64,000 nt of DNA, taken from contig CALUQH010000032.1 of NCBI GenBank assembly GCA_944322885.1, forward strand, positions 62,001 through 126,000. Direction: 5' to 3'. The DNA is from Candidatus Gastranaerophilales bacterium (GTDB lineage Bacteria; Cyanobacteriota; Vampirovibrionia; Gastranaerophilales; Gastranaerophilaceae). This document shows, piece after piece, positions 34,615 to 43,467 of the stretch (the stretch's first letter is position 1; the number at the start of each line of letters is the position of its first letter). The notes beneath the pieces are model-generated. The model did not search any database. It had not been told where the DNA came from and saw only the letters and a list, made by a program, of their open reading frames with translations. The translations under genes and the position numbers were made by a program.

Positions 34615-35697
34615 TTAACAATCATACAATTTTGAATAGGGCGCTTTATGGCTATATTCATGTTTATCATGATGACAATTTCTATATCCTATTCCGGCCC
34701 TGTAACCTGATATGAAATACATAAAAGGCAGTGCAGGCTCTATCCACTTAAATCCGGATAAAATTCCAGCCGTTGCAATATCATCAGCATGGAGAGCAAT
34801 ATCTATTGCCTCAGGCTTGCGCTCGCTATATAAGTTTTTCCCGTGAGATTTTTCACCAAACATCGGATTAACAACTTTCTTGCTTATATAATTTGCAATA
34901 TAACTTCCCCCGACAATTCCGGTAGCCGTAATCCCCGTGAGTATAACCGCAAGTTTTTTCATAGGGGTTAAGGGCTGAATCATTTTTGCTTTTTCTAATT
35001 TTTCGGAAAGAAAAAGGGCTGCACCTGCACCGACATTACATAGGAAAATATTGGCAAGATATTGGTACAAGCCCTCTTTGACCTTGTTAGCGGTCCCTTT
35101 TCTATTGTTTGTATGTGTAACCTTATCGGCAATTATCCCGCCCGTTACCCCGCCGGCAACAGGGATTAAACCGAGCAGCGACAGCCTTTTAATCTCAGAA
35201 AAAATCTCCTTTGAATTAAGATTTTTCTTTTCAGGCAAAATAACGCTGAAAAGTTCATCTTTCTCAGGAGATGTAGGAAGTTTGCCAGTTAGTACTTCAA
35301 TTTGCTTAACGGAAAGTTCTTTTATTTTTGCAGTCTGCAAAGCATCTAAAACTTCTTTGTCCATTACCACAACCTTTTTAAGGAAGTTGTCAACAGCCTC
35401 GGTCTGAACCTTTTGAAGCTCTGTTATATGAACCCTTTCCATTAACCCGCTAAAGATTTTTTTACCTCCGACTTTCAATCCTCTTGTCCCCAAAAGAGAA
35501 GCACCGATTGTCGATGATATAACAATCATATTCTTGTAGAATTTTTGTTTTTTATCCTTTGTTTTTTTAGAGTGAGCAAGAGAATCATAAATCCCGAAAC
35601 CTCCGCCTGCGCCAATAAGCAGGGCAGGCATTTTTTTATCTAATTTATTCAAGATCATCGGTTGATCTATATATTTTCCAATAGTTGAAATTTTCAT
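34615..35697 (-). CDS. Membrane protein of unknown function, candidate metal-regulated
   Basis: This 360-residue protein has several Gly-rich hydrophobic segments (MPALLIGAGGGFGIY, VISSTIGASLLGTRG, LLGLIPVAGGVTGGII, VILTGITATGIVGGSYI) and a His-rich end (CHHDKHEYSHKAPYSK), which suggests metal binding. The N-terminus (MKISTIGKYID) resembles the MKIQ leaders seen elsewhere in the window. I do not recognise a family. ATG at 35697 was chosen; an in-frame TTG (35709) is possible. A perfect 16-base palindrome of DtxR/IdeR type lies 15 bases upstream, and a DtxR-family gene is close by. Confidence 0.6.
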   Translation of the reverse strand: MKISTIGKYIDQPMILNKLDKKMPALLIGAGGGFGIYDSLAHSKKTKDKKQKFYKNMIVISSTIGASLLGTRGLKVGGKKIFSGLMERVHITELQKVQTEAVDNFLKKVVVMDKEVLDALQTAKIKELSVKQIEVLTGKLPTSPEKDELFSVILPEKKNLNSKEIFSEIKRLSLLGLIPVAGGVTGGIIADKVTHTNNRKGTANKVKEGLYQYLANIFLCNVGAGAALFLSEKLEKAKMIQPLTPMKKLAVILTGITATGIVGGSYIANYISKKVVNPMFGEKSHGKNLYSERKPEAIDIALHADDIATAGILSGFKWIEPALPFMYFISGYRAGIGYRNCHHDKHEYSHKAPYSKLYDC

Positions 35698-35711
35698 GTA
35701 TTTTCTCAATT

Positions 35712-35727
35712 GTTAGGCTAGCCTAAC
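35712..35727. promoter_or_regulatory. Candidate DtxR/IdeR-type operator
   Basis: GTTAGGCTAGCCTAAC is a perfect palindrome and matches the core of the iron box TTAGGTTAGGCTAACCTAA. It sits just upstream of the membrane-protein start, where a bound repressor would block expression. Confidence 0.6.
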
Positions 35728-35913
35728 TTTAAACTAAAAAAAATTGTTTGTCAAGGGGGCGGAAATTTGCCTATTTTTGTAGCCGATTTTTAATAATATT
35801 TACTTTTTTAATATTGTATGATAATATTATATACAAAAGGGTAAGCCCTAAATTTCTCCGCTTTCTACGGACAGACTAAAAATCGGCATAACGTTGGAAA
35901 GGGGGTGATAGAG

Positions 35914-35985
35914 TTGATATTCAGTGTAACTGAAAAAGCGTTAGTGCTTATCTTTCTGATAATACTAACGCTTAAACTCAAATAA
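35914..35985 (+). CDS. Short hydrophobic peptide, type I toxin-like (locus C)
   Basis: This 23-codon frame starts at TTG and reads LIFSVTEKALVLIF, then LIILTLKLK. GGGGGTGAT, near-complementary to the end of 16S rRNA, lies eight bases upstream; a GTG at 35905 is an alternative in-frame start. The mRNA leader begins AGGGTAAGCCCT, the same hairpin as in locus B. An inverted repeat (AAGCGTTAGT 35936, ACTAACGCTT 35964) inside the gene is the terminator of the opposing RNA. Predicted membrane peptide. Confidence 0.6.
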   Translation: MIFSVTEKALVLIFLIILTLKLK

Positions 35986-36026
35986 ATTGGGCTTTTAAAG
36001 AGAGGACTGCAATCCTCTCGCCCTTT
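35933..36026 (-). ncRNA. Putative antisense RNA of toxin-like locus C
   Basis: It begins near 36026 with the hairpin GAGAGGA/TCCTCTC (36000-36019) and runs leftward, antisense to the peptide gene. The in-gene stem is followed by TTTTT at 35937-35933 on this strand. Confidence 0.65.
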
Positions 36027-36032
36027 CTTTTA

Positions 36033-36060
36033 TTATTACATATGTTTCCTTAAATTTCAA
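36033..36060 (-). promoter_or_regulatory. Promoter of antisense RNA, locus C
   Basis: On the minus strand TTGAAA (36060-36055), 16 bases, then TAATAA (36038-36033). The design matches loci A and B. Confidence 0.7.
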
Positions 36061-36090
36061 GTGCAATATTAAGAGATTTATATCCCAATA

Positions 36091-36498
36091 TTAATACAGT
36101 TTACCAATTTTTTCCTTAAGTTCCGATTTTACACAGGCTGTTAACTTAACCATATTTTCAAAAATCTTGTCGGGCACTATATGTTCCATTTTACAAGCAA
36201 TATCAACAGCTTCCGGCTTACCAGCCCCAAGAACGGTCATAAAAAACTCGGCAAGATTTTCATGCTTTTCACGAATTTTCTTTGCGATTTTTTCCCCTTC
36301 TTCAGTGAGGGTAATTTCAGAATACGGAGCGTAATTTATCAGTTTTTTCTCCGCAAGAGAATTTAAAGCCCCCGTAACTGACGCTTTCTTTACACCAAGA
36401 GCCGAGGCAATCGCAGTAACCTTTGCCTGACCCGTATTTATAATCTGATTATAAATTTCTTCAATATAGTCCTCAAGACTGAAAGAAAGCTTTTCCAT
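36091..36498 (-). CDS. DtxR-family metal-dependent transcriptional regulator
   Basis: This 135-residue protein has an N-terminal winged helix (about 1-70: EDYIEEIYNQI, VTAIASALGVKKASVTGALN, LITLTEEGEKIA). The dimerisation domain carries metal ligands in KHENLAEFF and in ACKMEH, with Cys-x-x-Glu-His as in the DtxR/IdeR primary site. The Cys favours iron over manganese as effector, but this needs testing. The C-terminal SH3 domain is absent, as in MntR. It is the last gene after gph and the acyltransferase (one base apart). The palindromic operator at 35712 is a likely target. CAGGAG lies upstream of the ATG. Confidence 0.85.
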   Translation of the reverse strand: MEKLSFSLEDYIEEIYNQIINTGQAKVTAIASALGVKKASVTGALNSLAEKKLINYAPYSEITLTEEGEKIAKKIREKHENLAEFFMTVLGAGKPEAVDIACKMEHIVPDKIFENMVKLTACVKSELKEKIGKLY

Positions 36499-36499
36499 T

Positions 36500-37138
36500 T
36501 TATAAACTCCTGATTATTTTTATTATATCTTCCGGTTGATTTGCAATAAAATCCGCACCTTTTAAATATTCTATTGTTCTAAATCCCCACGTAACACCGA
36601 TGCATGGCAACTGTGCATTTTTTGCAGTTTGTACATCAACATCCGAGTCGCCTGCATAAATTGTTGAGTTTTTATCGGCGCCTAATTCTTTCATAGCCTT
36701 TAAAACTCCATTTGGCGCAGGTTTCTTAGGAACATCATCATTCTGGCCTATTGCACAGTCTATTAAATCCCCGAAATATTTTTTACATAAATCTTTTACG
36801 GCAGAGTCAAATTTATTAGACACAACGCCGATTTTCAGGCCGTCCTTATGTAATTCTTCCAGTATCTTTAAGATACCATCGTACGGTTTAGTGTGATTGC
36901 ACATATTTTCAGAATAATTTTTCTTAAATATTTCAAGGCATTCGTCAATATTTGTGCAATTTTCGGGCACTGCGCGTTCAATCAGTTTTTTTACCCCGTT
37001 TCCCACAAAACATCTCACCTCATTGAGCGTACGCTCAGGGTAGCCGAATTTGCAAAGCGCAAAATTTGTTGATTCTTTCAAATCTTCCAGCGTATTTAAT
37101 AAAGTTCCGTCCAAATCAAAAATAACCGCTTTTATCAT
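36500..37138 (-). CDS. HAD-family phosphatase, phosphoglycolate phosphatase-like
   Basis: This 212-residue HAD has motif I AVIFDLDGTLLNTLEDL (Asp nucleophile), motif II VVSNKFD, motif III Lys in KPAPNG and motif IV IYAGDSDVDVQTAKNA. A cap of the Gph type lies between motifs I and II. It may remove 2-phosphoglycolate or another phosphomonoester; the substrate is uncertain. Its start overlaps the acyltransferase stop by four bases. Confidence 0.85.
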   Translation of the reverse strand: MIKAVIFDLDGTLLNTLEDLKESTNFALCKFGYPERTLNEVRCFVGNGVKKLIERAVPENCTNIDECLEIFKKNYSENMCNHTKPYDGILKILEELHKDGLKIGVVSNKFDSAVKDLCKKYFGDLIDCAIGQNDDVPKKPAPNGVLKAMKELGADKNSTIYAGDSDVDVQTAKNAQLPCIGVTWGFRTIEYLKGADFIANQPEDIIKIIRSL

Positions 37139-38046
37139 AAGTCGATTTTACCACAGAAAAAATCATAAAAATGATAAAATTGAAGCGGATATTTCCTTAC
37201 TAAATTTTCGAGAAATTCAATATAGTCTTTTTCAAGGTGTTCCAGTGTTTCAAGGCGTGTCCCGGTAAATTCAAACTTTTTCAAATGTATTGCGTATTTG
37301 CCGTCTTTTTCTCTTGTACAGGCTATAAAATAAATGGGAACATCCATAATAAGAGAAAATCTAAAAGCTCCAACGGGAAAATTAGCCCTATGCCCTAAAA
37401 AATCGGAAGAAAAAACAGCATCCGCATTATGAGCCGAAATTCTGTCGCCGGCTATAAAAATAATTTCACCTTTATCAAGTTTGTCTTTTATATCAATAGA
37501 AGTTGTCAAATCAATATCTTCAACAGGATAAACATTTATAGGGTCATCAGGTGCAATTTCTGAGAGAAAGTTTTTAAATGTTTTACACTGATTAACCTCA
37601 AGAAATATATTAACTTTTATCCAATCAATTTCCGTTCCGGATTTAAAAAACACTCTCATGGCATTAGTATTTCCGAGATGAGAACACAAAAAACAAACAC
37701 CCTTTCTTTTATTAAAATCATCAAACAAGATTTTTTTATCGTCTTCATCTGCAAAATAGATATTTTGAACGCCGAATTTATCAGTATACATTTCCATAGT
37801 GTCGATGAGAGTGTAAGAATAGTTTAAAAAATGCTTAAAGGCCTGTAATAAAGTGCCGCAGCCGGATATAATTTTCTGAAATCTCTGCGAACATTTTCTA
37901 ATCTGCGGCGCGCTCAGAAATGCAAAAAGAGTAACGAAAAACACTATAAACTGCACAGGTTTTCTTCCCGCGAGTTGATATATATACCACAGTATCATCA
38001 GTCTTTTATGTCCTGCAGCCTGTTCTTTAACTTCATACCATTTCAT
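37135..38046 (-). CDS. Lysophospholipid/lauroyl acyltransferase-like protein (LpxL/HtrB family)
   Basis: This 303-residue protein has the LPLAT layout: an N-terminal membrane helix, VCFLCSHLGNTNAMR (His active-site region of the HX4D type, here altered to H-x-G-N), IFIAGDRISAHNADAV and a C-terminal KYPLQFYHFYDFF. Such enzymes acylate lipid A or, in aryl-polyene clusters, attach the polyene to its lipid. It is placed directly after the polyene-type genes (39 bases from the methyltransferase) and is coupled to gph. Acceptor unknown. Confidence 0.75.
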   Translation of the reverse strand: MKWYEVKEQAAGHKRLMILWYIYQLAGRKPVQFIVFFVTLFAFLSAPQIRKCSQRFQKIISGCGTLLQAFKHFLNYSYTLIDTMEMYTDKFGVQNIYFADEDDKKILFDDFNKRKGVCFLCSHLGNTNAMRVFFKSGTEIDWIKVNIFLEVNQCKTFKNFLSEIAPDDPINVYPVEDIDLTTSIDIKDKLDKGEIIFIAGDRISAHNADAVFSSDFLGHRANFPVGAFRFSLIMDVPIYFIACTREKDGKYAIHLKKFEFTGTRLETLEHLEKDYIEFLENLVRKYPLQFYHFYDFFCGKIDL

Positions 38047-38085
38047 TTATTTCAATCTCGTTTTCATTATGTAACGCGTATTTGG

Positions 38086-39138
38086 TTACTTACACTGCAC
38101 TTCAAGCAGTGTATAATCATGAACTCCAATATTTTCATGTTTTCTGTGGAGTTTCAATCCTGCTTTTTCGACCAGTTCAAGCATTCGTTTTTCCGTATAC
38201 ATTCTGCTTTTTCCGTTTGCCATACAGGTAAAATACAAAGAAATATGTACAAGAGAATATTGAGCGCCTTCAAAAATCTGTTTATCGGTAAAAGGTTCTA
38301 AAATATAGATTTTTGTATTTTCAACCATAGAATTTTTTATATTGGTTAAAATAGATATAATCTGCTCTTCCGAAAAACAATCCAAAAACTGGCTCATAAA
38401 AACAGCACCCGAAATTTCAGGAAGTTTAGATTTCAAGACATCAACTCCGTGAAACTTCAGCCTTTCATCAGAGAGGTGCTTTTTGGCCTCTTCAATGTTT
38501 TCCGGCAGATCAATCATATTGACAATACAATCTTTATCAAATTCAAGACATGCACGTTCAAATTTACCGGTATTACCGCCGATATCAAAAATCTGCTCCA
38601 ATTTATCTTCAAAAATAATTTTCAGAGCTTCTTCAAAACATCTGTCAGAATAAAAATGGTCAAACCCGAACCAGCTTTTTTTCATTTCGTCGGGCAAAAA
38701 CTGCAATGCATTATATATTGTTTCATAATCTCCTATAAATTTTCTGCACCCCAGAGGTTCAGATGTTTCATAAGAGGACGCCAGTTCAGAAGCTCCCAGA
38801 TAGCATACATCTTTTACAAAATTAAAATTAACCTTTGTCATCTCATTGTTCAAAAAAGCCGAAGCAACAAGAGTATTAACATATTTCCCTTCGGTTTGCA
38901 GTACCAGACCGGAAGCACAGGCAACTTCCAAAAGAGTTTCTACAGCATATTTAGAGACATGACAATGTTCAATAATTTCTTCAACCGTTGACGGATTTTC
39001 TTCCAAAAATTCTAAAATTCTGAATTTAAGCATTGCACTAACAGCCTGAAAAGTTAAAGGTGCAAACGCAATCTTTTGAGCGTCTGCAAGGGCCTTTATC
39101 TGCGGGGATATATGTTTTTTTTCTCTTCTGTATCTCAT
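38086..39138 (-). CDS. SAM-dependent O-methyltransferase with N-terminal winged helix
   Basis: This 350-residue protein has a winged-helix dimerisation part (about 15-95, FQAVSAMLKFRILEFLEE, VEEIIEHCHVSKYAVETLLE) and a methyltransferase domain with motif I QIFDIGGNTGKFERA and DLPENIEEAKKH. This resembles plant-type/antibiotic O-methyltransferases. In the cluster it probably methylates the aryl head group or polyene. ATG at 39138 overlaps the exporter stop by four bases; the longer frame start lacks support. Confidence 0.78.
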   Translation of the reverse strand: MRYRREKKHISPQIKALADAQKIAFAPLTFQAVSAMLKFRILEFLEENPSTVEEIIEHCHVSKYAVETLLEVACASGLVLQTEGKYVNTLVASAFLNNEMTKVNFNFVKDVCYLGASELASSYETSEPLGCRKFIGDYETIYNALQFLPDEMKKSWFGFDHFYSDRCFEEALKIIFEDKLEQIFDIGGNTGKFERACLEFDKDCIVNMIDLPENIEEAKKHLSDERLKFHGVDVLKSKLPEISGAVFMSQFLDCFSEEQIISILTNIKNSMVENTKIYILEPFTDKQIFEGAQYSLVHISLYFTCMANGKSRMYTEKRMLELVEKAGLKLHRKHENIGVHDYTLLEVQCK

Positions 39139-41288
39139 AATTCCAACTTCTTTCTGTCCTGAATACATATTACACTAAAAATATATGAACTCAAAAGCCC
39201 TATTGCCAGAACCGTTCCAAGGGAACTTACAAGTTTGAACCCTGCGCATGCTAATAACGCAAATGAAAATACACTTGTTAAACATGACATTAAAACAGCG
39301 TCTTTAAATTTTTTTGCACCTGCAAAGCGGAAAACCGAATAATCAAGCCCGAAACCTATTATCAAAAATATTGCAAGTATATGGAAAAAATTCACAGGAC
39401 ACTTAAATATACCAAGAGTTCCGAAAACAAAGAGCACTGCAAATATTGACGGAGAAATAATTTTGAAAGCAGATTTAAAATCATAAATTTTGGACAATAA
39501 TAAATACAAAAGCACGAATATTGGAAGCAGCAGCCCGAGACAAATTAACCTGCATTTCCTTATTTGTGCGGATATATCACGCTGAAAATTAATTGCTTTT
39601 ATTCCGTTGATTTCTTTTCCGCTAAAATTATATGCAATAACAATTGAAGAATTTTCATCTATCAAAAAATTATTTTTTAAAAATACAAAATTCTCATCTG
39701 CCGTTAAAAAATTATTTCCGTAATTTTCCGAAATAAGTTTTGCCCTTTGCTGCGCAGGCAAAAATTCTGCATATTCATTCAATTTATCCTTGTAAAGCTG
39801 TTTTCTGAAAATCTGATTTTCTCTCTGGCGTTTTTCCGAAGGAACATATTTACTTAAAGATTGAAAACTTACCCCTTCCTCAATCAACTTATCCTCAACC
39901 GCCTCTTCCTTTTGAAGAATATCCTGAAGATTTTCGCCTCTAACAACAAAAATAGATAAATCTCCGTTTGATTCTACAAGCTCACCGAACAATTTTTCAG
40001 CATTAATCAAAAATTTAGGCGGTACATACATATTTTTTATGTTGTCGTCAAAAGTTGTCCTGAAAATTCCGATTAAAGAAATAAAACAAACCGCACAGAG
40101 TATAATTTTTTTGTAATTTTCAGGGATTTCAAAATGCTTCACATCACGTTTTTCAGCCGTGATATGTTTACAAAGCAAAGGATAAAATAAAATAACTATC
40201 AAATATACTGTTGTCAACCCTGTTATTGTAAATACGGATATCTGCTTAAGCAATATAAAATTCGCAAATAAAAGAACAACAAAAGCACTCACCGTAGTCA
40301 AAAGACTTACGGTCAAACTTTTAAAAATCTCTTTAATCGTATTCTGTCCTTCATCCGAAACGAAATAATGAAGCGAGTAATCAACGCATATCCCGATTAA
40401 AGTCGTTGAAAAAACAAAAGTCAAAATATGAATATCTCTGAAAAATAAAGATGTAACCGCAAATCCCGTAAAAATTCCGGTACATATACTTATTGCAATA
40501 GGGATAACGGGTTTTAATGATTTAAAATACCAGAATACAAGACCTATAACAAACAGGGTTGACAGTATACAAATCAGATTAATTTCAAACATCGAGCGTG
40601 AGCTCGCATAATAAGAATGGACAGGAGCCCCCGTAAGATATATTTTCACGCCGTCCTTTGACAATTCTTCCTGCGTCTCGACAAGTGTTTTAATTTCATC
40701 ATTCAAAATTGTCGGCGAAAGCGCAAGGTCGTTATCGACAGTAAGCATAACAAGACTGTAATATTTTCCGTTATGTTCAAATGGTGTAAAATCGGAAGTT
40801 CCTCCGTTTTCAGACAAATTCACAACAAAATCAGTCAAAAGCAAAAACGGATCCTCATCAATTGAACCGATAGGCTGCATAATAGGATTGTACAGAGCTT
40901 CAAGAGAATTTTCTTCCACTGTTTCATATTGTTTTGCTTTCAAAAGACCATAAGTTTTTGCCGATAACAGATTGTTGTGATATTTTTCGTAATCCGATAT
41001 AATTGCCTGTATATCAGCGTTTGAAATGTGCATTTTTTCTCTGTCAACTTTACTGTAAAAAGTCTTGGACACTTCCTCCGAAGTTTCAGGCGAATCGCTT
41101 TCGACAATCACGTTAATTCTTGCCGAAAACCTTGTGCTCAAATCAACCAGAACATCGTTATTCCCGCCGAACAGAGCTTTCAGAATATTAGTTTCCGCGC
41201 CGGCAGGTCTGAACAGAACTAAAAGCCCTAAAGCCAAAAGTACCGTTATAAAAAGTATTCTTGAAATATTAATCAGTTTGTTGTGCAT
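39135..41288 (-). CDS. MMPL/RND-family lipid exporter
   Basis: This 717-residue protein has two halves, each with a large extracytoplasmic loop and a group of five to six membrane helices (first block about 235-370, second about 580-705). An N-terminal anchor helix (about 10-28) follows MHNKLINIS. HILTFVFSTTLIGICVDYSLHYF and FGLDYSVFRF match the MMPL motif containing Asp and Tyr. In aryl-polyene-type clusters such proteins move the lipid precursor to the outer membrane. It overlaps the LolA-like gene by 16 bases. Confidence 0.85.
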   Translation of the reverse strand: MHNKLINISRILFITVLLALGLLVLFRPAGAETNILKALFGGNNDVLVDLSTRFSARINVIVESDSPETSEEVSKTFYSKVDREKMHISNADIQAIISDYEKYHNNLLSAKTYGLLKAKQYETVEENSLEALYNPIMQPIGSIDEDPFLLLTDFVVNLSENGGTSDFTPFEHNGKYYSLVMLTVDNDLALSPTILNDEIKTLVETQEELSKDGVKIYLTGAPVHSYYASSRSMFEINLICILSTLFVIGLVFWYFKSLKPVIPIAISICTGIFTGFAVTSLFFRDIHILTFVFSTTLIGICVDYSLHYFVSDEGQNTIKEIFKSLTVSLLTTVSAFVVLLFANFILLKQISVFTITGLTTVYLIVILFYPLLCKHITAEKRDVKHFEIPENYKKIILCAVCFISLIGIFRTTFDDNIKNMYVPPKFLINAEKLFGELVESNGDLSIFVVRGENLQDILQKEEAVEDKLIEEGVSFQSLSKYVPSEKRQRENQIFRKQLYKDKLNEYAEFLPAQQRAKLISENYGNNFLTADENFVFLKNNFLIDENSSIVIAYNFSGKEINGIKAINFQRDISAQIRKCRLICLGLLLPIFVLLYLLLSKIYDFKSAFKIISPSIFAVLFVFGTLGIFKCPVNFFHILAIFLIIGFGLDYSVFRFAGAKKFKDAVLMSCLTSVFSFALLACAGFKLVSSLGTVLAIGLLSSYIFSVICIQDRKKLEL

Positions 41289-41800
41289 TGTTGAAAAGAG
41301 ATTTCAGTTGTTCCGTTTTTAATAGTGGATATTTTAATAAAATCTATATCAGATTTACCTTTAATAATTATATCATAAAGCTGCGAAGCCGGAGCTGAAC
41401 CCGCTTTAGGTTTCAAACCCACAGTCCATACGTCATTTTCTTTTTTAAAATAAAGATTAAAATTTTTATCCAAGTATGCAAAATTTTTATTAGATACAGC
41501 CTTTATAATTTCATTCATCTGCTTATTTTTTGCAGATGTATAAGACACTGTTGATTTTATAGGATAAAGAGTTTCAAATATTGCCCCTTTATCTTTTATA
41601 AATTTGAAATTCCCTCCAGATTTTAAAACAGTTGAATCCAGATATTTTTCCTGCGTAAATTTGCATGACGCATTACCGAGCTGCGGCATGCTGTTTGAAA
41701 TATTTTTGCTTGTAGACTGGTGGTTAAAAACATCATCAGAAGCAAAACAAAAATTTATTCCGCAAAAAATTATTAATAACAATATCAAAAATCTATTCAT
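41273..41800 (-). CDS. LolA-like outer-membrane lipoprotein carrier
   Basis: This 175-residue protein starts with a signal peptide (MNRFLILLLIIFCGINFCFA, cleaved after SFA-like C-F-A). It continues as a LolA/LolB-like half-barrel: SCKFTQEKYLDSTVLKSGG resembles the LolA QxR/K-K motif region. It probably chaperones a lipid or lipoprotein across the periplasm for the neighbouring exporter. ATG at 41800 was chosen as the start of the signal peptide; the longer frame start adds seven residues. Confidence 0.75.
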   Translation of the reverse strand: MNRFLILLLIIFCGINFCFASDDVFNHQSTSKNISNSMPQLGNASCKFTQEKYLDSTVLKSGGNFKFIKDKGAIFETLYPIKSTVSYTSAKNKQMNEIIKAVSNKNFAYLDKNFNLYFKKENDVWTVGLKPKAGSAPASQLYDIIIKGKSDIDFIKISTIKNGTTEISFQQCTTN

Positions 41801-42206
41801 ACTTCTCCAATTGTTCCACAAATTTTACAGGGGCGCTGTATATACTTTCACCTGTTTTCGCATCAATACAAATCTGCATACTTTTTGCTTTAAAAATAAG
41901 TTCATCTGATTTTGCATCAAAAATTTCATATCTTATAATCAAAGCCGGTTCATATTCAATAAGAGTTGTAACTATTTTCAATTTCTGGGAAAACCTTGCA
42001 GACTTTATAAATTTTAAATCCATTGTCGCAAGCGGATACGCAATCCCTTCATTCATCATGTCAGTATAAGTATATCCTATTTTAGAAAGCATATCACATC
42101 TCGAAGCTTCAAGATATTTCACATAATTTCCATGCCACACGACATTCATCGGATCAAGGTCGTAAAACGGAACTTCCATATACATTTTTGTTGAAATCTT
42201 ATTCAT
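41793..42206 (-). CDS. Acyl-CoA thioesterase, 4-hydroxybenzoyl-CoA thioesterase-like
   Basis: This 137-residue hotdog protein has the YbgC/4HBT motif YDLDPMNVVWHGNYVKYLEASR (active-site Asp near residue 17) and later KSARFSQKLKIVTTLIEY. It hydrolyses an acyl or aryl thioester; in a polyene cluster it may release or edit intermediates. ATG at 42206 fits the family; the in-frame upstream start adds 22 hydrophobic residues not seen in the family. It overlaps the LolA-like gene by eight bases. Confidence 0.82.
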   Translation of the reverse strand: MNKISTKMYMEVPFYDLDPMNVVWHGNYVKYLEASRCDMLSKIGYTYTDMMNEGIAYPLATMDLKFIKSARFSQKLKIVTTLIEYEPALIIRYEIFDAKSDELIFKAKSMQICIDAKTGESIYSAPVKFVEQLEKYE

Positions 42207-42213
42207 AAAAATA

Positions 42214-43467
42214 TTATAAAACAAAAGTTCCGGAAGAAAAAATTTTATCACCGTCAAAAAATTTAAAATCAACCGAATTTTCTTTTTTTACAAGGCCTAA
42301 ACACACACATACATCGGGTTTTATAACAGAAGAAAATTTAATTTTTTTAATTTTTTCGGGTATAAAATCAATTCCGAACGAATCTTTAATAAACTCTTTT
42401 ACAAAAAATAACTGTACAACTCCCGGAAGAATCGGGAAATTAGTAAAATGACCTTTGAAAAAATTACTTTCGTGCGGAAATATCAATGAAAATTCCGCAT
42501 AATCAGGTTTGACGGAAGATGTAATAACATTGGGATAAGTCAAATTTGTGCTAAAAATTTCTCTTATTCTTCTCTCATCAATTTTGCCGCGGTCATTAAC
42601 CGGCAGGTCAAATAAAAATCTCCATCTTTTGCAGCGAACCGGAAAACCTTCTGATTTTGCATAATCTTTTAATATTTTAATCAGCTCCAACTTCCCTTTT
42701 TCCCGCAAAATATTACATCCTCTGCTTTTCAGGACAACTGCCGCGCAAAGTTTATCTCCGATTTCCAAACAATAAGATTTTTCGACCAGTTCATTTTTAT
42801 TTAAAATATTTTCTATTTCATTAAGAGAAACCCTTTTTTCCTGAATTTTTACAATTCTGTCATTGCGGCCTTTTACGATAAAGCCGTCATCTAAAAATTC
42901 TAACCCGTCGCACAAAGGCAATTCCGGCTCATCAAAATACGGTGATTTTATTTTCCCGTTTTCATACTTTACGTTATCAAAAAATCTTAAATTATCTTTT
43001 GATGATTTTCTGTAAGCCATAACACCTGTTTCGGTACTGCCGTAAATTTCAGTTACAGGACACATTTTTTCAAAATATTCGTATACATCATTTTGAAGCT
43101 TTGCGCCTGCCGCAATAATCATAAGCGGCGGGTATTTAAACGTAAAATTATATTTTGCAAGTTTTTCCATAAAAGATGGGGTTGTAATAAAAATGTATTT
43201 GCCGTAGTCTTTCAAATCCTCGGGGTAAAAAACTCTTTCAGGCTCAACAAAGCATCCGCAGACTTTTGGCAGCATTATCATAAATGTTGCCCCGAACATG
43301 TGCTCAGGGCTTACTGTCGATACAATAACGGTATCTTTTGAGATATTAAAACAATCAGCCATATCAAGCGCTTCTTTGTATACAGCTTCATAACTCTTTT
43401 TAATAACTTTCGGCTCCCCTGTAGAACCGGATGTATAGAAGATTAAAGGCTCATTATTTTCTGTCAT
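42214..43467 (-). CDS. AMP-ligase fused to FabA/FabZ-like dehydratase
   Basis: This 417-residue fusion has an N-terminal ANL adenylation domain (1-315): P-loop IFYTSGSTGEPKVIKKS, ITEIYGSTETGVMAYR, NDRIVKIQEKRVSLNEIENI and the catalytic Lys region near DRGKIDERRI. A C-terminal hotdog follows (320-417): FFKGHFTNFPILPGVVQLFFV is the FabA/Z active-site motif with His. It would activate an aromatic or fatty acid starter and dehydrate the chain. In some polyene clusters these are separate proteins. It is central to the assignment of the cluster. Confidence 0.82.
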   Translation of the reverse strand: MTENNEPLIFYTSGSTGEPKVIKKSYEAVYKEALDMADCFNISKDTVIVSTVSPEHMFGATFMIMLPKVCGCFVEPERVFYPEDLKDYGKYIFITTPSFMEKLAKYNFTFKYPPLMIIAAGAKLQNDVYEYFEKMCPVTEIYGSTETGVMAYRKSSKDNLRFFDNVKYENGKIKSPYFDEPELPLCDGLEFLDDGFIVKGRNDRIVKIQEKRVSLNEIENILNKNELVEKSYCLEIGDKLCAAVVLKSRGCNILREKGKLELIKILKDYAKSEGFPVRCKRWRFLFDLPVNDRGKIDERRIREIFSTNLTYPNVITSSVKPDYAEFSLIFPHESNFFKGHFTNFPILPGVVQLFFVKEFIKDSFGIDFIPEKIKKIKFSSVIKPDVCVCLGLVKKENSVDFKFFDGDKIFSSGTFVL

